The position numbers were made by a program, and so were the translations under genes. A stretch of 64,000 nucleotides of DNA from Vitis vinifera. Taxonomy: Eukaryota > Streptophyta > Magnoliopsida > Vitales > Vitaceae. The stretch spans positions 5,675,501-5,739,500 of the forward strand of contig NC_081810.1 of NCBI RefSeq assembly GCF_030704535.1, in the 5' to 3' direction. Position 1 is the first letter of the stretch, and each line of letters opens with the position of its first letter. The notes beneath the pieces are model-generated. The model did no database searches. It saw only the letters and a program-made list of their open reading frames with translations, and was not told where the DNA came from. Of the stretch, positions 24,282 through 34,929 are shown piece after piece.

Positions 24282-24842
24282 ATGGATGTCCCGGCTTCTC
24301 AACCCTTTCCATCACTCCCATCTCTCCCTCACCCTTTCCCTCCTTTTCTTCCCACCGATCATTCGATGGTTTTTCGCATCTTGAATATGTCCGCTATCCC
24401 ACTCATCGTCTTCCTGGTCCTCATCTGTGCTTGCATCACCAGAATATTCAGAATTGGATACAATGATCATGAAACTGCTGCAGATGCTCCAGATACTGAT
24501 CACTATCGTGATCTTCTTTTTCAGCTCCGTTCCCATCACTCTGAAAGATTACGCGAGCTTATGCAAGGAATAAAAGAGCTGGTGATGGAAGCATCAGATG
24601 GTTTTGTGTATGATCAAACTAAGGGCATTAAAGGCTGTGAAAGTGGAGAAAAGTCCAGCAGTATTAATACTGGATGTGTCATCTGCTTGGAAGACTTCAA
24701 AGATGGAGACGTATGTAGGGCTCTTCCCGAATGCCACCATGTCTTCCATAAAGAATGCGTAGTCTCATGGCTGATGCAGAGCAATTCCTGCCCTATCTGC
24801 CGTGCCTTCACTGCCGTCTTTGTCCGAAGGCTGCCTGTGTGA
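24282..24842 (+). CDS. Membrane-anchored RING-H2 protein, likely E3 ligase (copy 1)
   Basis: An intronless gene of 186 residues. A proline-rich N-terminus (residues 7-24) is followed by one membrane segment (about 36-54, [14 protein letters not shown]). An acidic/His linker comes next, then a canonical RING-H2 at residues 132-173. The spacing is C-x2-C-x15-C-x-H-x2-H-x2-C-x10-C-x2-C, with the Trp of SWLM in place. The layout resembles the ATL/RHA class of plant ubiquitin ligases, which are intronless, have one membrane segment and a C-terminal RING-H2. The substrate is unknown. A TATA run (24,233-24,248) lies about 35 bases before the start. It is closely related to the next gene: both share FVxDxxxG, CVICLEDxKDG and LPECxHVFHK. 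Confidence 0.88.
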   Translation: MDVPASQPFPSLPSLPHPFPPFLPTDHSMVFRILNMSAIPLIVFLVLICACITRIFRIGYNDHETAADAPDTDHYRDLLFQLRSHHSERLRELMQGIKELVMEASDGFVYDQTKGIKGCESGEKSSSINTGCVICLEDFKDGDVCRALPECHHVFHKECVVSWLMQSNSCPICRAFTAVFVRRLPV

Positions 24843-25922
24843 CTCTCTCCTCTTGACAGATATTGATCAGGCTTGGATTATGAATTTCTGGATTGGCTCT
24901 AGTTTTCATTTAAATACAATCATCAGTCCATAAGTCATTGTATGTGTTCTTTTGTATCTAATTAGATGTTTGAAATTTTGTTAGTATATAATACTGGATT
25001 TTTTAAATATTTTTCTTCCTTTTTTATTTTTATTTTTATTTTTATCTCCTCGTTATTTCAAAATTCAATTTATGTTTTTCTTTTATTTTTTTCTCTTTAT
25101 CTCAGAAAATTATGGTTATGTCCATAAGATTAAACTGAATTACAGAGGATTACTATATTTAATATCAGGTGAGAAACAATATTCCAAAAAAGAATTTTTT
25201 CTTTATTTTTCAAAAACAAAAGAAATAAAAATACATTTTGCTTTGGAATTTTAAGTCATTAAAAACCCAACTTCTTAATTCAAACTTCCAACCACATGTA
25301 TATCTATCTTGCTATACTTGGTATAATAATAGTTACACAAGAAATCAGAGTTATGATCAACTAGTTTCAATACGTAATCCACAAAAGAATTTTTCTTTGC
25401 ACCCAAAAACTCATCCTTTTTTTTATGAGTTGTGTTTGAGAAGACAACATTCAAAGAATGCCATTTATGATTAAAAATGGATTTTAATTTTCTTGCTTTT
25501 TTCTCCAAATTATTAATATTATACCGGGAAATTACTTATTTAATTTTGTTTTAACATATGATTTTGCAAAAATATTTATTCAAAATAAATGCACAAAGTA
25601 AATCTATTCTCATAATAATTTTCAAGTTATAGATTTTTTTTTTATTTACTAAATGCATTATATTTGCTTAAAAATCTTTGATATTATTATTATTTTAGAG
25701 TAGAATTTTTTATTTTTTAAAGTTGTTCTTACAACATAAAAATAGTAAGTAGGGTGGTAAAAGGACACAACACAAGATGGGCATCTCAAATTCTCTTGCT
25801 CATTCCTTATCTAATTAGGATAATGGAAATGCAGCTTGGTGTGCGCTCCAATGATTAGGAAAATATAAGCGATTTGTATTCCATACCATCAGCCCTATCT
25901 TTTAATCTATATCTCAAAATAC
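24843..25922. other. Spacer between RING-H2 copies 1 and 2
   Basis: About 1.1 kb of AT-rich sequence. It holds the 3' UTR of copy 1 and the promoter of copy 2. Short reading frames are unconserved. Nothing else was seen. Confidence 0.6.
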
Positions 25923-26501
25923 ATGGACCTCCCCCTAGCTTCTCATCCTCTTCCACAACTACCATCACCCCCACCCCCACCCCTTCCTCCTACCCCTCCC
26001 CCTCTTCCTAATGCTGATGTTGTTGCTTCAGTACTCATTGGCTTCTTTTCTATATTCACTGCCCCACTGTTCATCTTTTTGGTTGTCCTCACCCTCTGCG
26101 GTTGGCTCAAGCGTTTCTTCAGAAGGAGAGATGATCATCAAACTCCAGAGCCGGATATCGAAATCGGAGCTACAAATCTTTATCATGATCATCGCCCCCC
26201 TTCTCATGATTTTAGTCCAAGAACACATGATGATATTAGTCAAAGATCTGTAGAGGAGAAGTGGATGGAAGTAGCGCCAAGCTTTGTGTTTGATAAAAGT
26301 AGGGCTGAGGAAGGTGGAATGAAGGGTAACGATGAATGTGTGATATGCTTGGAAGACATTAAAGATGGAGAGATATGTAGGGTTCTTCCTGAATGCAGCC
26401 ATGTCTTCCATAAAGCATGTGTAGGCTTATGGCTGATGAAGAAAAGGGTCTGCCCCATATGCCGTCTTCGTGTTAAAGATACTGTACCAAATCTTGATTA
26501 G
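25923..26501 (+). CDS. Membrane-anchored RING-H2 protein, likely E3 ligase (copy 2)
   Basis: An intronless gene of 192 residues, a paralogue of copy 1. It has a proline run ([14 protein letters not shown], about residues 16-29) and a membrane segment (about 36-62). A basic stop-transfer patch follows (KRFFRRRDD), then a linker, then a RING-H2 at residues 139-180 with every metal ligand present ([28 protein letters not shown]). The two copies agree most in the RING and the FVFDKS/FVYDQT patch before it, and differ in the linker. A ubiquitin-ligase role is inferred from the family. Confidence 0.88.
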   Translation: MDLPLASHPLPQLPSPPPPPLPPTPPPLPNADVVASVLIGFFSIFTAPLFIFLVVLTLCGWLKRFFRRRDDHQTPEPDIEIGATNLYHDHRPPSHDFSPRTHDDISQRSVEEKWMEVAPSFVFDKSRAEEGGMKGNDECVICLEDIKDGEICRVLPECSHVFHKACVGLWLMKKRVCPICRLRVKDTVPNLD

Positions 26502-28649
26502 GGTTTTCCTGTTTTTATTTTTTATTTTTTGGATTTGTGAGGGCATGGGATTGTATATACTTTGCATTCGGTATCATTGCTGGCCTTTTCATGTGTGTTA
26601 CGTAATTTCTATAAGTTATTTATATTTTTATTGGAAAGAAAATTTTCCTAAATACAACACCTACCTTGATATTTATGCAACTGAGGCTATGGTTCTCATC
26701 TTCCTATCCAAGGGATAGCCATCTTTAGTTATAAAAAAGAAATAATTAAAAGAAAATGCTATTTTTTAATGATTGTTATAGTAATGTTTTTTAAAATAAT
26801 TTTTCATTGTTTTTGGAAACAAAATTCTGTTCGAAAATTTAAATATATAAAATAGTTTTCTCGATTTATTTTTCATTAAGTTATAGTATATTGATGTATA
26901 ATGTAAAAATTCTTAAAATATTCTTCATATTTTTAATTATTATTTAAAATATTTTAAAAAATAATTAAAATATCTTAAATTTGTTGTAGAAAGTAACTTA
27001 TTTTGAAAAAAGATTCTCAAAATACTATATTTTGTCAAAAATTTATGAAACATATTTCCTGAGTTATAAAATTATATTCTAGTTTTAAAAATAAAGAAAC
27101 TATTTCTAAAAACAATTTCAAATATCTTAACTTTTTTTATAAAAAAAAACCAATAAGATTTTTTCTCTACATGTTTTCATTGGCACACGTGTGGGATGGT
27201 TCAACCCCTTTGGTCTAAATGTATCCTTGTCCTACGTTACAATTTCAAATATCTTAACTTTTTTTTTAAAAAAAAACAATAAGGTTTTTTCTCTACATGT
27301 TCTCATTGGCACACGTGTGGGATGGTTCATCCCCTTTGGTCTAAATGTATCCTTGTTCTACGTTACAAATCATCACATGAACCATGACGTGCATCCTGCA
27401 TCATGGGATTGGACGTGGAATAGTGGCATGAGCTATGATACGGGCGTGGCACAAAATTGTATTATCTTCCATCTGAGTATACCATCATCCTTCATGTGTT
27501 ACATATCCTTATACTAAAAAGTTAATTTTTTTTAATATATAAATTATATATTTTATCAAAAAAAAATGTTGATTTGCATTTCATTTCTCATTTATTAAAA
27601 AAGAATACAAAAAAAAAGGAAAAAAATAAAATTTCGTTTTATTTTATTTTCATAAGTAATTCCAATCACCTTTGAAATTCATCAAATATTAATCTTATTT
27701 TAAATTAAAGGAGTAAGTAAAATTAACAAATAAGAAAGAAAGAGAAAATATTTAATAAAATTTTAAATATAATTAAAGTTATTTGTTAAAGTTTGGTGAT
27801 TTGAATTTTATTTGATCTAACCTAAAAAATTCATGATATGACGACATATATGGTGAATCGGTCTGATCCCTCCACTACTATCATAGATCCTATTAGGGAT
27901 ATATATATTTGTATGTATGTGTATGACAATGTATAGTTTTAGGGGGATATTATGTCGATGAGGAATAGTTAAAATATTCTAAATACATCCTTCATTTTCC
28001 CTTTATCAATAGTTTTCCTGGTATTTGTGTTTGCACACCTTTACTTGCTGAAGAACCATATCTAGAGATAGCAACTTCTGAGAAACCTTAATGTAGCCTT
28101 AAAAACCGTAAAAAAGCAATAGAATTCTATCGAGGTTTTAGCCCTATTATGCTACATTCATTACATAAAATCTTCAATGTGAAACCTACTAATTTGAGTA
28201 ATAGTATGAGTAAAGTTTTAGGAAAGATAAGTAAAGTTAATATTTATTTTTATTTATAAATAATTTTAAGCTATTATAAGCCTCAAAACTGACCCATTCC
28301 ACCCTTATTTTGTTTGTATCTCGTCCAAATCCATCATACTAGACATGGGCCATTGATAAATCTCCAAAAATGCATGCTCCATTGCTGCTACAAGCCTACG
28401 ACTATCCTTATTTGCAACTGGCGCCTCTATCCCATGGCCTCTCAGGTCAATTTCTCAGTTGACTTTTCATTTCCTTGGAATTGTGTCTGCATAGTGATGA
28501 CAATCTTGAGCAGGTCATAATTATATTGGGACAAATCTGGTTGAATAATTTTCTTCTTTTAATCATATATTTAACTCCATGTTTCACTCATGTCCCTCCT
28601 TTATTTCTAGAATTTCAAAATCTTTAATATTTTGTTAATAATAACCACC
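26502..28649. other. Spacer with a 127-bp tandem duplication
   Basis: AT-rich spacer. The only notable structure is the duplicated block at 27,113-27,365, described separately. No gene was seen. Confidence 0.6.
27113..27365. repeat. Head-to-tail ~127-bp duplication with ACGTGT palindromes
   Basis: Two adjacent copies (27,113-27,239 and 27,240-27,365) run from CAATTTCAAATATCTTAAC to TGTATCCTTGT.CTACGTTA. They differ only at a few bases and in A-run length. Each holds the palindrome CACACGTGTG, an ACGT-core element of the ABRE/G-box type. Confidence 0.9.
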
Positions 28650-29040
28650 ATGTATTGCCACAAGAAATACAAGGATTCCCAAATTTCTCCATCTCCTCCT
28701 CCTCTCCCCGACTTTGATAATCTAATAAAATCTCCTTTGGGTGTTTTCCTTGTCGTAGACCTGATAGGCTCCACCTTCATCTCCATGTACTTCTGTTGCA
28801 GAAGAATGATGGATGAATCTCAAGCTAACGAAGCCCCAGATACTGAACTTGGAATACCAAGGTATCAGCCACAAAATAGTGGCAGTTCCCATCAGGTGAT
28901 AAGACATATTGCCGAGAAAATATCAGAGGAAAATTTGATGGAAGCATCACAAAGTTTTGTGTATGATGAAAAAAAGGTGATGAAGGAGTGGCAAAAGTGC
29001 AGTGAGTGTGGCATATGCCTGCAGTAAGATGTCAACGATG
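28650..29040 (+). pseudogene. RING-H2 family copy 3, truncated
   Basis: Starting at ATG 28,650, this reads as a relative of copies 1 and 2. It has SPSPPPLPD, a weak membrane segment (GVFLVVDLIGSTFISMYF), an AxDTELG linker and EASQSFVYDEKK, then the start of the RING (CGICLQ). A stop codon (TAA at 29,025-29,027) follows the second cysteine. After it, DVNDGDF-like sequence continues briefly and then runs into A/T-rich sequence. Only two ligands of the RING remain, so it cannot be an active ligase. The open stretch of about 125 residues could still be transcribed. Confidence 0.8.
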
Positions 29041-30719
29041 GCGACTTTCTATTTTTTTTTTTTAATTTTTAAAATCAATAAATTGGGCATACTTTCCACT
29101 TTCTATTTTTAAAATCAGAAAATTTATACATATCAAATTATTTAAAATTTTGAGATATTAAAAAAAAAATTACTACCTTATATTTTAAATTTTCTAAAAA
29201 TAATTTTTAAAAATAAAATAAATTCAAACTTTTATATAAAAGTTTCTCAGTTCAAAGATTAAGGTTGTTAAGAATTGAAATAATGTCTTTTATTTTGGTG
29301 TAAAAATCAATTTTTAATTAAATAAATCATTATATCTTTTAAAAACTAAAATCTTAATAATTTTTTTTTATTGTTTTAAAAAGTATATCATCATTTTTCT
29401 ATTTTAGCTCAATTTAAGTAAACTTATATATTGTAATAAGTTTTTTAGTATAAAATATAAATCCCAATATACAAGTATTTAGAGGAAAAAAAATTATTCC
29501 AAAGTTATAATAGATAATTTAAAATAAAAAGTTGTGATTTCAAATATTAATTATGGAAAACTAGATTTTATTTTCTTCAAATTATCATGTGTTATTGAAC
29601 TAAAAAAGTTATTAGATCACAATTTAATAATGAGATGACAAAATTAACTAAAATTATGTTATAAATAATTAAAAACACAAAATATTTCATCCTCTTATTT
29701 TTTTTTTTTAACATTAACATATGTCAAATCTTACTAAGTGTGATAAGGATGGAATATAAATTATTAATATTTTAATTTTATCGAATGACAAAATTATAAT
29801 ACTTAATTGTTAAAAAGATTATATATGGATTTTTTTTAAGAAAAATTATACTTGATCAAATAGAATATTTATTAATTTGAAGAAATGTGTATCTATTTTG
29901 TACATTCTTTTGTAGTTGTTCATTGATGGTAAGAGAAAGTTTATTTTAAAGGAGTTTGTAGTTAATTTATATTTTAATTTGAACTTTGTCTTTAACTTAA
30001 ATCTTATCTTTATTGACCTTGACTTAATTTGGACTTAGGTGTGTTTGGATCTTGGCTTGATTTGGACCTTCATGGATATCGATACTTAGGCCTTGGAATT
30101 ATATTTACTTAGGTCTTAACTTGATCTTAGCCATGATGATTTGAGTTTTAGTATGACTTGGGCCGAAAATTGACTTGAACAATGTTGTCTAGGTTTTGAG
30201 TAACTTGATATCAGATTAAAGAGAGATTTCGATTTTAAGGCTTTGAAGGTCTTGATAATTCAAAAATATTTTGAAGAAATTAAAAATTTATTGAAATCTT
30301 GTTTTTGAAATAAATTTGAATCTCCCTTAAGAGCTTTTCACGTAGCTTCAAAATTAACTCAATTTACTAGGGTTAGAAGCACCATTTTTTTATATTTCAT
30401 ATTCTTTATAAATTTTATTATTAAAGGAGTTTTAAAAGCCATTTCATAATTTTAACCTTTTTTAATATTATCCTAAAAATAATATTTAAGAAAAATTAAA
30501 AAAATATATTTAGCAATCTCTAATTTATTTATTAACAAGAATTGATAATTATTTTTTCATTATTTTTTTTATGGTCTATAATTAAATTAATTTGAGCACA
30601 TGGCATATTGTAAAAGATTAAATTTTGTCCTACTACATATCACACATTAGCTGCCTAAATCCAAATCCAAAAAACACACCCACTAATTCACTATTGATTC
30701 TGTCTTCTCCATCTCAAAA
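29041..30719. other. AT-rich spacer
   Basis: About 1.7 kb of very AT-rich sequence between the two decayed RING-H2 copies. A stretch at about 29,960-30,230 repeats CTTGACTTGA/TTGGACTT-like words. No gene was seen. Confidence 0.6.
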
Positions 30720-30919
30720 CCATGAACGCCCAGAATTTCTAGTCTCAGTCCCCCCCCCCTGATGGTATGCTTGCTAGACTTAAAAGAGCACATGCGGCCA
30801 TGAAAAGAATAGGGGAGACACTGAGGGAAGCCTCACAAAGCTTTGGGTATGGGAAGAATGGTGATGAGGGGGTGGTGAAGTGCAGTGGGTGTATCATGCT
30901 TGGAGGATTTACTAACTAA
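30720..30919 (+). pseudogene. RING-H2 family copy 4, short remnant
   Basis: After a C-rich run (30,751-30,760) there is a short frame from ATG 30,800 to the stop at 30,917-30,919. It reads MKRIGETLREASQSFGYG, then VVKCSGCIMLGGF. EASQSFGYG and C-x2-C-x-LGGF align with the pre-RING patch and first RING ligands of copies 1-3. The membrane segment and most of the RING are gone. It is an older, smaller relic of the same family. Confidence 0.7.
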
Positions 30920-31087
30920 AGGTATAGAATTCATGTCAAAAAATGCAAAAATACTGAATAATCATTATGTTTGCAACGCAGTATTAAGCAGTAGGGCAAG
31001 GCTTTGCCCCTTCTTTCCATGATAATACAAGGCAAGAAATAAACAGCTCTTTCCACACTATTCAACGTTTGTATATGAGATACGGGT

Positions 31088-34000
31088 TCAAGAAGACAAA
31101 TATTCAGGGCCATCGTTGAGGGCACAACACACTGTTGCTTTGTGGTGCCCATTGAACACTCGGATGGCTTCTGCGGTTGACAGTGTCCAAAGTCTGGCTG
31201 TTGTATCCGAGGAAGCTGCAAAGGACAATGGCAAATAGATGAAACGAATGAGGCGGCAGGGTGGTTAATGATCCTATATTCAATTGGCAACAGATATTTT
31301 GAATAAGTGATCAGTACCTGTGATTAGATATTCACCATTAGCAGAAAAGACACAGTCCCAAACCCACCGTTGGTGTCCTGGTTAATATAAATGACATTAA
31401 GGAATTATAAGTCAGAGCAATCGAAAGAAACCACTCTGATCTTTCAGAGATAAGTCTAAAGCCAACCTCGCTCACCACCGCAGGGGAAAAGAAAGAATCA
31501 AAGAAATAAATAAATGGAAAATGAGGATGAGGCTTTAAAAGGATGTTGATTTAAATTACCAATTAGAGTTTTCTCTAAGGTGAAACCATCCACATTCCAT
31601 ATCTTAACAGTATGATCAGATGATGCTGTAGCCAGATATCTAGAACAAAATATATAACTTTAGATCAAATTCAGTGGTTCAGTTACAAAGCCCAGAGTAC
31701 AAATTGGAATTAATCAGAGAACATAACTTTCTTCTCCAGGGGAAAAAAAGGGGGTGGGGGTGTGGGGGTAGTGACCATACCGTTGAGGGTCACAGAGCTC
31801 AGGTGAGAGCAAACACTTAAGAATGTAGCCACTGTGTGCTTGAAGTTTATGAAGCGGCTCAAAATTGGTCATAGTCTGCAGCAGGAAAAGGGTGTTCTGT
31901 TATATGAAAATCATCAAGAACAATTTATTTATCATCAAACTAAACAAGGAGTCAATCAGTTATAGAGAATTGAAAACAATCATAAGAGAAAAACATCCTT
32001 TATAAGAGCTAGACCTGGGTCCCTCGCAACAAGCGCCAGACATAGCATGTTCCACGATTATTTGCAGCCACAACCAAGCTCCCATCCCACATTACAGTTA
32101 GAGAGCGCACAGCTGTATCTTCTTCTGGTACCTGAATTTAAACTGTAAAACTTAAATAAAGAATGAAAAATTATTTCCTTTGCATAGTTACTTGGTGGTC
32201 CTTGGAGACGTTAGTAATGAAATAACAAAGTACATATTCATGTGCGGTCATTAGAAGAATGACACAAAGTGATAAAATAAGGTTTAATGAAAATGGAAGA
32301 ATGTAGTGTACTAGAAAAGTTTGTTCTTTCATTGTGAAAATCTCACATAGAACCACAACAGTTTCAGGAACTTTTATACTGTTTTCTACTGAATGAGATA
32401 TCAGAGCTTGCTAAGATGTTATATAGGTCTGTTTTTATTTATTTATTTGGTGGATTTTCTCCACATAATCTTCAAAATAACTAAGATTTAATAGAAGTGT
32501 CCATAAGAATTTGATTCTTCAATGAAATTTCATAAGATCAATACGAAACTGAAGTTCTACACATGAAATAATATTCAGAATTAACTCAACAAATACCAAT
32601 TCACAGCTGCATGAATTTGCTATCAAATCCCAAACTCGAATATTTCCATTTTGGTCTCCAGATATTAGTTCTGTCTGCACAACACATGCAAAAAGTTGGA
32701 TAATGAATAACTTCAACAGATAAATTATCAAAATGAGACATTATAGTATGTAATTTGATTTTGGCCAGAAAATGAAACAAAAAAAGGGAAACATGAGCTT
32801 ATGGCTATGTTCTAGCCATCAAAGAAATTAAACTATAGTAATCTACATGGACAAAATTTAGCAAAAGATCATTTTTTTTTTATAGATAAACACAGAAAAA
32901 ATATATTAAGAGAAAAGGGCGCCTAAAGGGCAATCCAAAGCATATAGGGAATTTAGCAAAAGATCATTGCATCTTCTCTTTAGGTCCTATGACTCCAAAG
33001 ATAAGATGGGATTGCCATTCTACTTCTTTAAACCAAATCCCATTAACACAATTACAAATGAAAAATTTGTAAGGCTATTATCAGCAGTTTATATCTTATT
33101 TCTGTTAGTTTATTAAATTAAAGTATTAGAATATTTTATCTTCCCTTGGTATAAATTACTTTCTACAAGAATGAAATTCAAGGTCAAAGTATCGAAGTAA
33201 TTACCAACAATTCTCATGCTATAGAGCACAAGTAGACAAATTTGAAGGCATCCATGTTTCATATTACATAGCAATACCAGCAAGGTACATATAGGCCTTA
33301 GAGACCCTAAGATTTGTTTCTTAATCACCCTCTCATTCTTAATCCCCCTCTGCTCTATAAGCTTCTAACCCCCACTCTTTGTCTGTTCTTATTTAGGTAT
33401 AAGCAGACAAAAATAAAGTTAGCTAATTATCTAATCTCCAAACATCCACAACCCAATCACTGATTTATAAGAAAGCTAAATGATATTGGAAAATGCCATA
33501 TAATATCACCTGATTTGGATGCAGGACAACAGTGTTAACAGCTGCACGGCTTTCATATTCCCGTTGACACCCTGGAGCCCTAAAATTAGCTTAAAGTGAG
33601 AATAAGATCATAGAAATATATGAGGGGCAAATAACAAGGCACATGTGAATAATTTTTTAAGATGAAAATAAACCAGAAAGAACTTGCAAGTATTTAGGAA
33701 GGAATACCTTACATAGTGACGAATATTTTTGCTTACTAACTTACTTGCTTACCTCAAATCCCAAATCTTTACTGTGCCATCTTCAGAACCAGAATACATC
33801 CAATTTCCATCACATTGAAACCCCACTGCTGTGACATTGTTGGTATGTGAATCATAGCTCATGATCTATCATTGAAACAAAGTGATGATTACCAAGGGAA
33901 ATTGATTACATTTACTTTACAAACAAAATAGGTAAGAAAAGAAATGGTAGACATACAGGTTGGTGACCACTGGAGTTAATGTCAAATAGTCGAATGTGGG

Positions 34001-34649
34001 GATTTCCAGCTGCAGCCAAGTACTTCTTATTTGGGGTTATATCAAGTCGATTAACATTCTGCATTTTCAAGATCACCATAAGACTTCATGAATGTAATTA
34101 CCTGAAGGCCCAGATTCCCTAATAGCTAGGCTTCTTCCTTTCCCCTCCCCTCCTTCCCCTTCCCCAAAATCAAACCTTGATCTCCACTGATATCCAGGAG
34201 AATCATACCACTAGGCCACAGGGCCTGTTGCCCCTGTTTGAGTTCCAACCATCCAGTTTGAACACTGTTGCCTAAGAACATTCTAAAAGATTTTCCACCC
34301 AGTAGGATGATTATTGAATTTGATTAAAACCGAATGTCAGAATTATTGAACAATTTTTCTATATAACCCTTTTGACTATTCCTGATTTCATACATGTCCA
34401 GTAATTTTTTTCAATACCTTGAAGCTCAAACCAATACAATTTCCCATGACCATTAAAACCAAAATGCCCAGAACCAAACAACACACCACCAAATTATAAT
34501 TATAGAAGCGAAAAAAAAAAAACAAAAAACAAAAGACTTACAAATTCTGGGTACTGAATAGTCCGATAGCACCGACCACTCTCGGCTTCCCAGAACTTGA
34601 TTGTGTGATCGTAGCTGGCCGTAGCGAGGATCACTGATGGTTGGGCCAT
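31088..34649 (-). CDS. LST8: TOR complex subunit LST8, WD40 protein
   Basis: Ten exons can be placed: 34,542-34,649, 33,957-34,058, 33,753-33,865, 33,510-33,579, 32,597-32,674, 32,015-32,131, 31,781-31,875, 31,560-31,639, 31,318-31,377 and 31,088-31,215. All have GT-AG borders and consistent phases, giving 316 residues. Landmarks are [80 protein letters not shown] and [18 protein letters not shown]. These cover the WD40 repeats of a seven-bladed propeller. The match to Arabidopsis LST8-1 is close throughout. LST8 binds the kinase domain of TOR and stabilises TORC1, which controls growth by nutrient status. The C-terminus ([11 protein letters not shown]) is several residues longer than in Arabidopsis. 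A telo-box lies about 225 bases upstream. The gene looks intact. Confidence 0.96.
32868..32945 (-). repeat. Retroposon 3' tail remnant in LST8 intron
   Basis: A T run is followed by AGATAAACACAGAAAAAATA and AAAAGGGCGCCTAAAGG. This resembles the reverse of poly-A-ended plant LINE/SINE 3' tails. No body or target repeats were found. Confidence 0.3.
34150..34240 (-). repeat. tRNA-derived SINE fragment in LST8 intron 1
   Basis: On the minus strand TGGCCTAGTGG fits the A box, and AAGGTTTGATTTT lies where a (degenerate) B box should be, about 40 bases on. It is of the tRNA-Gly-like type. Ends are not resolved. Confidence 0.5.
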
Positions 34650-34873
34650 TTCAGCCACCTAATTCTGAGAAGATACTCATTCCATCAAAAGAACTGAGTG
34701 ATTAAATCCTTCCAGGTGCCACAAAAAGATCATTGAATACAGAAGAAAAGAAAATAAAATAAAATGAATGAGGAATGGCTGAAAATAAAAAGTACGTCTC
34801 TTGACCTAAATATATTTTATTTTTTTTCTGACTTTTGGTGCACTCTCGCATTTTCTGGGTAGGCAAACGGGGG

Positions 34874-34882
34874 TTAGGGTTT
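34874..34882 (-). promoter_or_regulatory. Telo-box upstream of LST8
   Basis: A perfect AAACCCTAA on the LST8 strand lies about 225 bases before the ATG, likely in the promoter or leader. Confidence 0.6.
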
Positions 34883-34929
34883 AGCTGACGACCCAAACGG
34901 GTGAACTCCTTGAACCCAACTTGAATCAA

